Below are positions 1 through 8,318 of a DNA stretch of 64,000 nt, piece after piece. How positions within the stretch are numbered: the first letter of the stretch is position 1; each line of letters begins with the position of its first letter. The notes below the pieces were generated by a model. The model searched no databases, had not been told where the DNA came from, and saw nothing but the letters and a program-made list of their open reading frames with translations. The position numbers and the translations under genes were made by a program. Source of the DNA: Microtetraspora sp. NBRC 16547 (GTDB lineage Bacteria > Actinomycetota > Actinomycetes > Streptosporangiales > Streptosporangiaceae); NCBI RefSeq assembly GCF_030268965.1, contig NZ_BSSE01000012.1, positions 1 to 64,000 on the forward strand. The letters are read 5' to 3'.

Positions 1-2
1 TC

Positions 3-164
3 GACTCTGTCCGATACAGAGATCGGAACACGGGGGAACGCTGCTTCAACCTGCTGAAACAGTGCCGTGCCGTCGCGACCCGCTACGACAAGCGCGACTT
101 CATGTATCTCGGCACCATAGATGTCGCTTCGATACGGATCTGGCTCCGCAATCCCGTCTCGTGA
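3..164 (+). pseudogene. IS5-family transposase, C-terminal fragment
   Basis: The open frame runs in from the window edge and ends in TGA at 162-164. It reads like the last ~53 residues of an IS5-group DDE transposase: an N-x-G-E-R-C-F-N-x-L-K segment followed by A-T-R-Y-D-K-R-D. In the family the Glu of the E-R-C-F-N motif is the third catalytic acidic residue. The rest of the gene lies outside the window, so the copy could still be whole to the left. An unrelated N-terminal piece of the same transposase type sits at 48971-49084. Confidence 0.75.
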
Positions 165-300
165 TCTACAAAACACGACCTAGTTGAACGCTCATCCAGA
201 AGCTCGCGTGACCGGGTGTGAGATCGCCCGGACGTGAGGGCGTTGACACGGGACCCGCCGGGGGGATCGAGGTTGCACAACGTCCGTCCGGCGAGGTCGT

Positions 301-555
301 GGTGCCGCCAACGCCGCGGCTTGCTGGCTGTTCATCACCGGCGTGCTGGCACTGCCACCATGGCTGACGGCAGCCTTCCACGCCTGGGCGGCGGTGGTGG
401 CGGCCGCCGTGGTAGCACTCGGCTATCACTGGCCCTCCGACGCGATCGCCGGATGGGCGCTGGGCATCGTGCTGGGCAGCCTTGGCCGTCTGCTGGCGCA
501 CCGGCTCGCCCGTGACTCACCCGCTCGCGCAGGTCAGTGCGGAGGCCCGCAATGA
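301..555 (+). pseudogene. PAP2-type phosphatase, C-terminal remnant
   Basis: The reading frame to 555 contains two hydrophobic helices and the sequence G-Y-H-W-P-S-D-A-I-A-G-W, which matches the last conserved motif of PAP2 (lipid phosphatase/haloperoxidase) proteins, where the His is the nucleophile. The expected preceding P-S-G-H motif is only partly present and in another frame (P-S-G at 284-292), so a frameshift or junction lies near 290-300. The N-terminal half is missing. This looks like a decayed gene beside the transposase fragment at 3-164. Confidence 0.5.
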
Positions 556-663
556 CCTGGGCGCACTCATCCGGTGCGTTCCAAGGAGCGGACAGACCGG
601 GCCGCGCCTGAAATGGTCCAGGCGCGGTCTGTCCCGTGTGCGCGAATGTCGCGCACGTCCCTG

Positions 664-1416
664 TTACGGATTGGAGAGACGGTTGCGAGTGGCCATGGCT
701 CGGGCTGCGGGGATGCTGCCGATCACGAGCAGGGTCAGCGCGACATAACCCAGGACAAGGGGGCGGCCCGGTACCACGAAGACGGCGACCGTCAGGGGGC
801 TGCTGGCCAGCATGGACCAGGCCGCCCATCTCGGGATGACTCCGGCTCGGCGCAGCGCGACAGCGAGCAGCACGTACGCCACCAGATGCCCGACGACGTA
901 GACGAGCAGGTAGCCGCCCATCACCGCGTCGTTCGCGAACCGGTCCAACAGCGTGGCGTAGGAATCGCTGTCTGGGAGCTGCGCCATGGCCATCATTAGG
1001 TCGTCCAGGGCGGTCAGGGCCGAGAACGGCAGCCAGCCCACCACCGCGAGCAGCCCACCGATCGTGGCCAGCCACGGCACGCGGGCATAGGCGAGCTGCG
1101 CGAGGCCGACCGCTCCGATGGGGAGCAGGAAAGAGGCGAGGACGTACGCGACCAGGTGCACGGCGTTGGTGATCAGGTTCGCGGCGGCGTTCGCCGCGAT
1201 GCTCGTCGATCCGTTCTCGTGGACGGTCGAATTGAGTGCGCTACCGACGCAGTATCCGAGCGGTCCGCCGACGATCGCCACCGCCAGGACACGCCGCCAT
1301 AGCCGCTCGTATCCGGGCATCTTCTCGGAAGAATTCTCATCGGGGATGGATGAATCTAATGTGTGCTCATTCAGGGTTACTGGGCGGGATGAGCGCCTGG
1401 ACGCGGAAAGAATCAT
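664..1416 (-). CDS. Multi-pass membrane protein of unknown function
   Basis: A 250-residue protein. The start at 1416 is chosen because a perfect AGGAGG (complement of 1425-1430) sits 8 nt upstream; a longer frame to 1500 has no ribosome binding site. The first ~35 residues are polar, then about six hydrophobic segments follow (begins around the R-V-L-A-V-A-I-V-G-G stretch), with loops rich in Asp and Arg. No catalytic motif is recognised. It resembles DUF4386-like actinobacterial membrane proteins only in general architecture. It converges on the PAP2 relic and diverges from the NarL relic and kinase to its right. Confidence 0.75.
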   Translation of the reverse strand: MILSASRRSSRPVTLNEHTLDSSIPDENSSEKMPGYERLWRRVLAVAIVGGPLGYCVGSALNSTVHENGSTSIAANAAANLITNAVHLVAYVLASFLLPIGAVGLAQLAYARVPWLATIGGLLAVVGWLPFSALTALDDLMMAMAQLPDSDSYATLLDRFANDAVMGGYLLVYVVGHLVAYVLLAVALRRAGVIPRWAAWSMLASSPLTVAVFVVPGRPLVLGYVALTLLVIGSIPAARAMATRNRLSNP

Positions 1417-1604
1417 TTCGGGTACCTCCTGGGAAACCGCTGACGTCTCGATGGGGGAGCTCGCCGTCACGCTGCTGCCTGTAGCTTCCCGCTCGGACAT
1501 GGGCCGCGTCGTCGGCCGCCCAGCGGCACTTCATTTACGTGCGCCCGGGTATCCGGGGATCCCGTCGTACGTCGCTGAACGTATCCAGGAGGGAACCGCG
1601 CAGG

Positions 1605-1722
1605 TCAGCTGGTGCCGCCGGGGTGGACGAGGCCGGATTCGCCGGCGGAGACGACGTAGTTGCACGCGATCGCGGGCGGCGAGTCTGACCATTGCCCGCG
1701 AGACGTGGGTTGCGGACTGACA
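1605..1722 (-). pseudogene. NarL-type response regulator, C-terminal HTH remnant
   Basis: On the minus strand the translation A-T-H-V-S-R-A-M-V-R-L-A-A-R-D-R-V-Q-L matches the end of the LuxR-type helix-turn-helix of the intact regulator at 2908-3582. A one-base slip then moves the match to another frame, which gives V-V-S-A-G-E-S-G-L-V-H-P-G-G and a stop at 1605-1607. Only about 40 residues remain. It lies just upstream of an intact NarL-type system on the opposite strand, so it is probably the residue of an old duplicate or rearranged two-component operon. Confidence 0.65.
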
Positions 1723-1819
1723 ACCCAAGGGAAGTCCTCCTGGGCGTGCGCATTTGCCCGAGTTACGCAGACGACGGCGAGGGTGTCCTCCGGAGGAGCG
1801 GAAGATCTATTCTTCTGCT

Positions 1820-2911
1820 ATGCGTGTGCCCGCCTGGGATGTGGCCGCGGCGGTGATGCTGTCCGCATTCATGGTCGCGGTGTCGGCCGCGGCGCGTGTG
1901 GTCCAGCCCGAGGCCCGGCCGGTAACCACTCTCGGAGTGGCGCTGCTGGTGCTCTCCGGGGCCGCGCTCGCCGTACGGCGGGTGGCGCCGTTGGTGTCCT
2001 TCACGCTCGCGGTGGGTGCCGCGGCGGCCTACCTGGGGATGCGGTTCGCCGGCTGGCCGGTGTACCTGGGCGCGTTCGCCGGTCTGCTGGTATTGGTCTC
2101 GGAGGTCGGCAGGACGAGGTTGTGGGTTCCGCTCGCCGCGGTCGGCGGTGCGGCGATAGCAGTCGTTACGGGGCCGCCGGAGGGCTGGGACCCGGTCAGG
2201 ATGCTCACTGTGGCGGCGGTGTGGGCGGTTGTGGCGGTAGTCGCCGCACGGTTCGCACACACCCGCCGACGGCTCATGGAACGGGAGGCCGCGGCTCGGG
2301 TCGTGCAGGAACGGCTGCGGATCGCCCGGGAGCTGCATGACGTGCTGTCCCACAGCCTGGCCTCGATCAGCCTGCAGGCCGGCGTCGGGCTGCATCTGGT
2401 GGACCGGCAGCCGGAGCAGGCGCGTGAAGCGTTGCGAGGGATCCGGCAGATCAGCACCGACGCTCTGGCGCAGGCCCGGGCCGCGCTGGCCGTGGTCCGG
2501 ACGCCGGGCGAGGAGACCGCACCGGGCCTGGCTGACCTGGAGGAGTTGATCGCGACTGTGCGGGGAAGCGGCTTGAGCGTTGAAGCGGACATCGATCTCG
2601 ATGACCGGGCGGTTCCCGAGGTGATCGGTTCCACCGCCTATCGGGTGGTGCAGGAGGCGTTGACCAATGTGATGCGCCATGCGGGGGACGGTGCTCACGC
2701 TCGGGCCCGTCTCAGGTGTGTCGACGGCTGGCTGGAGATCGATGTGAGGGACGACGGCGTGAGTGCCGCGGGGCCGGCCGGCCCTCCTGGTCACGGGTTG
2801 CGGGGAATGGCCGAGCGCGTCAGCGCGGTGGGCGGTGAGATGCGTGCGGGAGCGACGCCGGGTACCGGGTTCACCCTCCATGCCCGTCTGCCGCTGAGGG
2901 GGACGGGGTGA
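1820..2911 (+). CDS. Two-component sensor histidine kinase, NarL-type (HisKA_3)
   Basis: A 363-residue sensor kinase. Residues ~8-145 contain about four to five membrane helices. The dimerisation/phosphoacceptor segment follows, with E-L-H-D-V-L-S-H-S and predicted phospho-His at about residue 173. A HATPase domain follows (N-box region Q-E-A-L-T-N-V-M-R-H, then G-H-G-L-R-G-M). This is the usual layout of kinases that phosphorylate LuxR-type regulators at the membrane. ATG 1820 is preferred; the frame runs back to 1754 but without a canonical start. The gene overlaps the regulator by 4 bp (GTGA at 2908-2911), so the two are almost certainly co-translated. The signal sensed is unknown. Confidence 0.92.
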   Translation: MRVPAWDVAAAVMLSAFMVAVSAAARVVQPEARPVTTLGVALLVLSGAALAVRRVAPLVSFTLAVGAAAAYLGMRFAGWPVYLGAFAGLLVLVSEVGRTRLWVPLAAVGGAAIAVVTGPPEGWDPVRMLTVAAVWAVVAVVAARFAHTRRRLMEREAAARVVQERLRIARELHDVLSHSLASISLQAGVGLHLVDRQPEQAREALRGIRQISTDALAQARAALAVVRTPGEETAPGLADLEELIATVRGSGLSVEADIDLDDRAVPEVIGSTAYRVVQEALTNVMRHAGDGAHARARLRCVDGWLEIDVRDDGVSAAGPAGPPGHGLRGMAERVSAVGGEMRAGATPGTGFTLHARLPLRGTG

Positions 2912-3582
2912 GCGTGCTGCGGGTCGTGCTCGCCGACGACCAGGTCATGATCCGCGCCGGGCTGCGCGCGCTGCTGACGGCCGAGCAGGATCTGGAGGTG
3001 GTCGCCGAGGCCGGGGACGGGTGGCAGGCGGTTGCCGCCGCTCGCGCCCAGCGTCCTGACGTGATCGTGATGGACATCCAGATGCCGGTGATGGACGGGC
3101 TGGAGGCCACTCGAGCGATTGCGGCGGACCCGAACATGTCCGGCGTGCGGGTGCTTGTGCTCACCACATACGACGAGGACGAGTTGGTCTTTGAGGCGAT
3201 CAAGGCGGGCGCGGCTGGGTTCCTGCTCAAGGACGCAGAACCAGCCGAGCTGCTGCGCGGGATCCGGGTGGCCGCGGCCGGGGACAGCCTTCTCGCCCCG
3301 CAAGCCGCGCGCAGGTTGGTCGCGGCATTCGCGTCCGGCCCGTCGCCGACGGGGCCTGCCGCGCGAGCCTTGGGCCTGCTCACTGGCAGAGAACGGGAGA
3401 TCGTCGCGTTGGTCGGCCGAGGCTTGTCCAACGATGAGATCGCCGAGCGGCTGGTGATCAGTCCGGCGACCGCCCGCACGCATGTCTCCCGGGCCATGGT
3501 GAAGCTCACCGCGCGCGACCGCGCGCAGTTGGTCGTCTTTGCCTACGAGTCCGGCTTGGTCCGCCCCGGGCGCGCCGGTTGA
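2908..3582 (+). CDS. Response regulator, NarL/FixJ family
   Basis: A 224-residue cytoplasmic DNA-binding regulator, partner of the upstream kinase. The N-terminal receiver has the acidic pair A-D-D near residue 10, the phosphoacceptor Asp at about residue 56 in V-M-D-I-Q-M-P, the switch Thr in L-T-T-Y and the Lys of F-L-L-K-D. A LuxR-type helix-turn-helix occupies about residues 155-210 (L-T-G-R-E-R-E-I through T-H-V-S-R-A-M-V). The start is a GTG that overlaps the kinase stop. A decayed homologous C-terminus lies at 1605-1722. The gene at 3735 follows on the same strand after 150 bp and may be a target. Confidence 0.93.
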   Translation: MSVLRVVLADDQVMIRAGLRALLTAEQDLEVVAEAGDGWQAVAAARAQRPDVIVMDIQMPVMDGLEATRAIAADPNMSGVRVLVLTTYDEDELVFEAIKAGAAGFLLKDAEPAELLRGIRVAAAGDSLLAPQAARRLVAAFASGPSPTGPAARALGLLTGREREIVALVGRGLSNDEIAERLVISPATARTHVSRAMVKLTARDRAQLVVFAYESGLVRPGRAG

Positions 3583-3734
3583 CGCCTACGTTCTGCTGCG
3601 TATGCGGCTGCTGGCGCATACAGCGGAACGCGTAAGTGGGGTGCCGCCCTCGGACCGGCGACGTGATCGGGCCCGACCGCCAAGCTGCTGGCATCGGATC
3701 CAGACTCCCCATCGCCCCAAGGAGGCGACCAAAG

Positions 3735-4439
3735 ATGATGTCGACGGCCCCTATCGAGACCCGCCAGCCCACTCTCCGCCTCGGCGCCCTCACGACCATC
3801 ATCGGTGCGCTGATGATCGCAGGCTTTCGGTTCGCCCACGGCGACCTGCCCGCCGCCGACCCGGCTGCCGCGCTGCACTTCATCGCCCATCACGCGTTCT
3901 ACGCCGGCGTCCACCTCGGCACCGTGCTCGGCGTCCTGCTGTGGACCGCCGGCATCCTCAACCTGACCCGCACGTTCACGCACCCGATCGCAGTTGTACT
4001 CGGCCGCCTCGCGCTGGTCGCCGCCCTGGTCGGCGCGGCCGTCTTCATCACCGACTTCACCATCGACGGCGTCACCGGCCAGGACCTCGCCCACGCCTAC
4101 GCCACCGCCGCACCAGCCGACCAGCCCCACATCGAACGCGCCGCGCAGACCGCCTTCAGCATGCTGCGCGGCACCTCCCTCGTCTCGATCGTCATCCTGT
4201 GGGCCATCCCGCTGATGCTGCTCGCCCCCGCCCTGCGCCGCGACGGCTACTCGTCCTGGCTGGCCTGGACCGGCCTGCTCGCCGGCGCCACCAGCTTCCT
4301 GGCCGCCGTCGCGCTGCTGTTCCAGCCCGAACTCTTCCCGGGTGTCCTGCTGTACGGGCTGCTCGCCTCCATCGTGATGCCCCTGTGGAGCATTGCCCTT
4401 GGCCTCACCATGTGGCGTCATGCCCGCACGGTGTCATAG
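3735..4439 (+). CDS. Hypothetical integral membrane protein
   Basis: A 234-residue protein with about six hydrophobic helices. The start at 3735 (a second ATG follows at 3738) is set by AAGGAGG at 3719-3725. A periplasmic-looking loop after the first helix has the His-rich H-F-I-A-H-H-A-F-Y-A-G-V-H, followed by T-D-F-T-I-D-G-V. No family is recognised with confidence. It is co-directional with the two-component pair at 1820-3582, so regulation by that pair is possible but unproven. Confidence 0.75.
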   Translation: MMSTAPIETRQPTLRLGALTTIIGALMIAGFRFAHGDLPAADPAAALHFIAHHAFYAGVHLGTVLGVLLWTAGILNLTRTFTHPIAVVLGRLALVAALVGAAVFITDFTIDGVTGQDLAHAYATAAPADQPHIERAAQTAFSMLRGTSLVSIVILWAIPLMLLAPALRRDGYSSWLAWTGLLAGATSFLAAVALLFQPELFPGVLLYGLLASIVMPLWSIALGLTMWRHARTVS

Positions 4440-4689
4440 CGGAGCCTCGCATGTGATGGGTGGGCGGCGTTTCGCAACTTGGCCCAATACGGTGCGAATG
4501 ACAGACGGTACGTGTCCTCCGTGCTTGCACCGCACTCAGAGGAATATCTCCGATAAGTGATCTTGCTAACGCTGTTGCTAACGACAGCTCTGGACGGCCA
4601 TGGACGGTCATGGAATCGCCGCACCCCGGTACCCCTTCTGAACAGGGGCTCATGTCGACGATGGACGTTTGTGGACATCTCCGATCTTG

Positions 4690-4733
4690 CTACGGATCAG
4701 AAGGTTAGGGGTTCGAGTCCTCTCGGCCGCGCA
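4690..4733 (+). other. 3' half of tRNA-Arg(ACG): attachment-site scar
   Basis: The 44 bases read as the anticodon loop CTACGGA, the 3' anticodon stem TCAGA, a variable loop, a T-arm with GGTTCGAGTCC and the 3' acceptor strand of a tRNA-Arg(ACG). The 5' half that should precede it is absent: the flanking bases do not form the anticodon, D or acceptor stems. Tyrosine integrases of actinobacterial elements recombine in the 3' half of tRNA genes, so this is best read as an att junction. Short direct repeats (TTGCTAACG at about 4563-4582; GGACGG-CATGG at about 4592-4613) lie just to the left and could be integrase arm sites. Confidence 0.75.
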
Positions 4734-4741
4734 GCAGGTGA

Positions 4742-4773
4742 GAGGCCCTCTGGGATCACCCCGGAGGGCCCTT
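4742..4773 (+). terminator. Hairpin after the tRNA half
   Basis: GGCCCTC (4744-4750) pairs with GAGGGCC (4764-4770) around a 13-base loop, directly downstream of the tRNA 3' end. This is where a tRNA terminator is expected, so it was probably carried along with the tRNA fragment. Confidence 0.65.
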
Positions 4774-4963
4774 CGCATGTCTGCGCAGCGGCGAAATACA
4801 GCAACCGCCCCTCACAGACGTTCTTGCGGTGGCTGCGAGTCCATAGCTGGCCTCGGTCGCACAGCAGGAACGGTGAGCGGCTGCGGGCATGCGCTTGCGT
4901 CGGCACGGCGGGGGTCACTGCCAGGGCGGCGAGTCGCGACACCTATGGGACGGCCGACATTGC

Positions 4964-5749
4964 TCAGGCACCGCCGAGGTCATCCCGAAGACGGCGAACC
5001 CAGTCCGCAGGGAAGACCTGCTCAAGCCGCTCTCTGCTGGTCTCCAGGAGCCCCTCTTTCGCCAACGGGAGGAGCGCGTCGTTCTGTACAGCCGCATGAT
5101 CTTCAGGAGCCGGGCATATCAGGACAGCGAGGATCCAACACGCCCGCTGCAATGCCTCGATCCCGGCGGTGTCGATCATCTTCTTGATGGACTCCCACGC
5201 CGTCCGCACGGCAAGAGCTATCAGCGGGTCGAGAAGAGGGACGCGGGGCTCGGTCTTCCGGGACGCGATAATAGCTGCCGTCACATATTCCGGTATTTGA
5301 TCGAGGGCGTCCGAGAACTCTTTTATACCATCGGCTACGGCGACAAGGAGATCACACCAGAAGTGATCGGTAAGGATTCTTCTGGCTTTTCTCGGCTCGC
5401 CACCACCGAACTTCTTTTCTAGTTCACCGATCACAGAGCCAGTGAGGATATCGCCGACTTTCTGTATGTCTTCGATGGTTTTCGGGTTCTCCGACAGCCA
5501 GTCGATGAGATCGACTGTTGCGCTGTCGGTAGCGGCTGCCTGTCTACGCTTGGACGGGGCTCGTCGTCCCTGGGGAGGCCAAGTTGCTGCCCACTCGGCG
5601 TCAATGCGGTCTCGCTCCGCCTGGCGTGCGGCGGCAGAGGAGTCACGCGCCAGGGTGAGACCGTAGGGCCAGCCGTGCTGTGCTCCGCCGCAGTTGGAAC
5701 ATCGGCACTGATGCCGCTGTGCGCGCTCACAGCTCACGGGATGCGTCAT
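4964..5749 (-). CDS. Unknown protein with N-terminal Cys cluster
   Basis: A 261-residue protein. The start at 5749 has GGAGG 5 nt upstream. The N-terminus has a compact cysteine group (C-E-R-A-Q-R-H-Q-C-R-C-S-N-C-G-G-A-Q-H-G), which looks like a small zinc-binding knuckle. A charged, probably coiled region follows (residues ~35-75), then a helical domain rich in Leu, Asp and Trp. No catalytic signature is seen. Similar Cys-led proteins occur, as far as I recall, in actinobacterial accessory islands, but I cannot name a function. It lies between the tRNA scar and the dead integrase, so it is probably cargo of the former element. Confidence 0.7.
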   Translation of the reverse strand: MTHPVSCERAQRHQCRCSNCGGAQHGWPYGLTLARDSSAAARQAERDRIDAEWAATWPPQGRRAPSKRRQAAATDSATVDLIDWLSENPKTIEDIQKVGDILTGSVIGELEKKFGGGEPRKARRILTDHFWCDLLVAVADGIKEFSDALDQIPEYVTAAIIASRKTEPRVPLLDPLIALAVRTAWESIKKMIDTAGIEALQRACWILAVLICPAPEDHAAVQNDALLPLAKEGLLETSRERLEQVFPADWVRRLRDDLGGA

Positions 5750-5900
5750 TCACCCTCCATGGCGTCCAGCGTCGAGGCGAACTCTGGATTGTCGTTGAAC
5801 CCATTCCTTTAAATCACAGAAAATGAATATAAGAATCCTCGCGGTCGCCAGGTGGATGTGCCTCTCGGGTTAGCATGACGAACTCTTGCATGCGCACATA

Positions 5901-5930
5901 GGGCCCTTTGGGTTGGCCCCAAAGGGCCTT
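5901..5930. terminator. Strong GC-rich hairpin between accessory genes
   Basis: GGCCCTTTGGG (5902-5912) pairs with the complementary CCCCAAAGGGCC (5917-5928) across a 4-base loop. It sits between the Cys-cluster gene and the end of the integrase relic, both on the minus strand, and could terminate the integrase transcript. The stretch 5750-5956 holds no gene I can support. Confidence 0.6.
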
Positions 5931-5956
5931 ATCGGAAAGGGAGAGGAGCTTACGAT

Positions 5957-6352
5957 TCACTCAGGGTTGTCGAGACTCTGGTTGAGCCGGCCGAGTGCCT
6001 TGCGCGTCTCCGGTGATGCGACTTGCGTGCAGACATCCATGGTCATCCAGATCTGTGCGTGCCTCAGGATGCGCATCGCGACTCGGGAATGGAGTCGAGT
6101 GCGGCCAGAAGCGAGGAGCAGGTGTGGAATGCGGATCTTGGGCACGCCCGCCTTACGGCAGTGAGCCTCAAAGGCTCGGTTGAAGTTGCGGGGTTCGATC
6201 GGCGTCCCGTTCGAGGTCGTCTCCCGGTGGAGAAGTTGACGGCCACGCGGGTGAGCCGGCGCAAGAGCCACCGCTGCTCTCCCCTTGGATGTAGTCAGAA
6301 CCCGGAAAGCCAAGCGGAGGCGTCGGGCGTTGGCTGAGTGGGCTGAGCACAT
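5957..6352 (-). pseudogene. Tyrosine integrase, decayed C-terminal part
   Basis: The translation contains G-T-P-I-E-P-R-N-F-N-R-A-F and K-A-G-V-P-K-I-R-I, then in a second frame H-T-C-S-S-L-L-A-A-L-D, then back in the first frame R-V-A-M-R-I-L-R-H-A-Q. Together these are the catalytic half of an actinobacterial element integrase, with at least two frameshifts. The position of the nucleophilic Tyr (normally V-Y-T-Q-V) reads D-V-C-T-Q-V, so it is replaced by Cys. The N-terminal arm-binding domain is absent. This relic and the tRNA-Arg scar at 4690 mark the former right and left parts of one integration module. Confidence 0.8.
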
Positions 6353-6635
6353 GGGGCTGCCCTTCCCTGATGATCTGCGTGGGGTTGAGGTCTACGACCA
6401 GCCGGTCGCGTACCTCGACTTCTGCATGGCAGGCCCTCTGACCAGCTACGTAGGAAGCCAGCGCGGCGTGCTGAAGGCGAATCAATTCCGCATCGTGAGG
6501 GAGTCCGCCCGCGATCTGCGGGCGCTCCTGCCGCGTCTTCGCCGACGGGAAGGGCGTACCTATGTCGCGCGCCTGGTCCGAATCGCCGACCTGATCCTCA
6601 GCGATGCGCCCCAGATGACCAGCCACGCAGAGTAA
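6285..6635 (+). CDS. Hypothetical protein, possibly element cargo
   Basis: A 116-residue frame (or 94 residues from the in-frame ATG at 6351) with normal amino-acid composition: an Arg/Lys-rich start, then acidic P-D-D-L-R-G-V-E-V-Y-D and a Leu/Arg-rich C-terminus. The opposite-strand frame is of low quality, so the + strand is preferred. Its first bases overlap the head of the dead integrase. I do not recognise the family. Confidence 0.45.
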   Translation: MDVVRTRKAKRRRRALAEWAEHMGLPFPDDLRGVEVYDQPVAYLDFCMAGPLTSYVGSQRGVLKANQFRIVRESARDLRALLPRLRRREGRTYVARLVRIADLILSDAPQMTSHAE

Positions 6636-6639
6636 TTGC

Positions 6640-6691
6640 GGCGAGGGCCTTCATTACAAGGTCAAGGCGACCCGCCTGCGGCGGCTCGCGG
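6640..6691. repeat. 52-bp interspersed repeat, copy 1
   Basis: This segment, centred on TCATTACAAGGTCAAGGCGA, matches 29080-29131 at about 47 of 52 positions. Both copies lie in accessory DNA just beyond a gene end and continue into CG-rich sequence. I see no coding signal. A shorter related motif is at 43519-43541. Confidence 0.7.
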
Positions 6692-6837
6692 CCCCGCGCC
6701 CGCTCGACGGCGGGGCATGCGGACTGGGGGCCGGTCCCGGCCGTCGGCAGCTCGGGCCGCCGCGGCAACAGGGCACTCGGCGTACCTGGCCCACTCGCCG
6801 ACCTTACGGTGCACCACCGGAGCCGTACGCTGCCTGA

Positions 6838-7062
6838 ATGGACGCGGTCGTAATGCTCGAATGGCTCTTGGAGCACGACGTCAACGCTCTGCTCAGGGTC
6901 GACGCTGAGCGCAGAGGCGTGCGGCCGTGGACCTTCCACGCCAGTGGTGGAGGCCAGAGCCAGGGCAGATGGGCTATTCGAGTCGACGCAGGCTCTGCGG
7001 AAGAATGTGTTCATCGAGCTCGTAACGCGCTCAAGGCTCATGGCCTCGATCTGCCCGAGTAA
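6838..7062 (+). CDS. Small hypothetical protein
   Basis: A 74-residue acidic protein: a hydrophobic/acidic first third (M-L-E-W-L-L-E-H-D), a basic middle, and an alpha-helical end rich in Ala, Arg and Leu. The sequence looks protein-like and third codon positions are mostly G or C. No ribosome binding site is obvious, so a leaderless start is possible. Family not recognised; located in the accessory island. Confidence 0.55.
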   Translation: MDAVVMLEWLLEHDVNALLRVDAERRGVRPWTFHASGGGQSQGRWAIRVDAGSAEECVHRARNALKAHGLDLPE

Positions 7063-7317
7063 GACACGGTTGCTAAGGTCAACCCCGTCCGACATCGCCC
7101 TTACGATCGCCTGGTGACGGCTGGTCTTCGTACGGGGCTGAGGGCGATCGCCGAGTCGGGACTTCGTTCCTCAGCTCCCGACTCACCGAATAGGGCACCG
7201 CTGGCCACTCCCCACCGCCTACCAGTGATCAGTAAATGTCGCTCCCGCCTGCTTGGATCCATCTCGGGAACATGCTGGTCGATTCAATGAATCACGGACT
7301 ACAAAGGACCGACTGCG

Positions 7318-7616
7318 TTGGGAGAGCTAGCTTCGTACCTCGTGGAGGAGGCCTACGACGAGGCCGGGACCTGGATGGTGGTCGACGAAACCGTAGCCAC
7401 CGGCAAGGAGACCGTCCAGGCGTGGGGCGAGATCCGAGCCGACCTGACGTGCATGCCGAGACGGTGGCGTTCGATCTGTCTATCTCCACGCACGACGCGG
7501 AGGTTCCAGCGATTGCACGGGAGATGGCTGGTGCTTTCGCCGATCTGACCGCTGAGAAGAGCCGAGAGATCGCCGCCGTCAGGGCCGGCCTCCGGCGAGG
7601 ACTCAGCCCCGGGTGA
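7318..7616 (+). pseudogene. Frameshifted small hypothetical gene
   Basis: A TTG start at 7318 follows AAAGGA by about 9 nt and opens an acidic frame (G-E-L-A-S-Y-L-V-E-E-A-Y-D-E-A). That frame loses its protein character near 7455. From there another frame continues naturally (V-H-A-E-T-V-A-F-D-L-S-I through A-E-K-S-R-E-I-A-A-V-R-A-G-L-R-R) to the stop at 7614-7616. A single-base indel at about 7450-7460 would restore one ~98-residue protein. Function unknown. The interval 7063-7317 before it shows no gene. Confidence 0.5.
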
Positions 7617-7656
7617 TCATGGCGAGCAAGAGCGCGGTCGTGAGTGGCCGAGATGG

Positions 7657-7701
7657 CCCGATCTTCCCGTCCGCCTTGACACGGCAGGCGGGATGATCGG
7701 G
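7657..7701. terminator. Interrupted inverted repeat
   Basis: CCCGATC (7657-7663) and GATCGGG (7695-7701) enclose a second complementary pair, CCCG-CCGCC against GGC-GGCGGG, around TTGACAC. It lies 17 bp before the start of the lipoprotein gene at 7719 and just after the broken gene, so it could be a terminator or an operator. Confidence 0.5.
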
Positions 7702-7718
7702 TCGGAGGTGGTTTTGAA

Positions 7719-8111
7719 GTGAGCATCCCGATCGTTCCGTGGAGGGCATGCAGGCGAGGAGTGGCGACGTTGCTCGTGGGCGTCGCGCTGGCAGGCATGG
7801 GGTCGTGCGGAATCTCCAACGAGGAACGCTTTCAGCGATCCGTCGAGAGCATGGAGGAGGTGGCCAGGACAACAGGACCCGGTGACCGGACAAAGGAAAC
7901 GCCCCGAGAGATCGGGTTGTTTGTCTTCGAGGACGTTTTTCGTGACGGGGACCGCGTGTACTTCAAGCTGGGTGCCGATATGGCTGGTACTGACCCCTAC
8001 GGCTATGTCTGGAGTCCGAAGAGCCCGCCGACCGATGATCCGGAAGACGCGGCGGCATCGTCATTCGAACACGTACATGGCCCGTGGTACCGCTGGAGCG
8101 ATAGCTATTGA
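7719..8111 (+). CDS. Small secreted lipoprotein, unknown
   Basis: A 130-residue protein that starts with GTG at 7719; GGAGG lies upstream. Residues 1-30 form a signal peptide with Arg residues, a hydrophobic core (V-A-T-L-L-V-G-V-A-L) and a lipobox-like L-A-G-M-G-S-C, so the mature protein is probably lipidated by Lgt. The mature part is acidic and contains E-D-V-F-R-D-G-D-R-V-Y-F-K-L and Y-G-Y-V-W-S-P. No known domain is recognised. It stands alone between inverted repeats. Confidence 0.7.
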   Translation: MSIPIVPWRACRRGVATLLVGVALAGMGSCGISNEERFQRSVESMEEVARTTGPGDRTKETPREIGLFVFEDVFRDGDRVYFKLGADMAGTDPYGYVWSPKSPPTDDPEDAAASSFEHVHGPWYRWSDSY

Positions 8112-8318
8112 GAGCATCGACGAGGCCCGGATTGCGCGTCAGCGCGGAGTCGGCAAGACCAGCCGTGCGGGTATCCGCCAAAGGATGATGCTGGCCCCCT
8201 GTTCCCGCTCCTCATTGTTCGTGGCCGCTACGGCGGGTTGGAGAGCGCGGCGGCGCGGACTCCGGATCACTCTTCCCCAGGGATGGGAGTCATCAGCGCC
8301 GCCGCGCCCGTCAGTGAC

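Noticed and set aside
4697-4942. Minus-strand frame ending R-G-L-E-P-L-T-F
   Set aside because: This end is the usual false translation of a tRNA 3' half read backwards.
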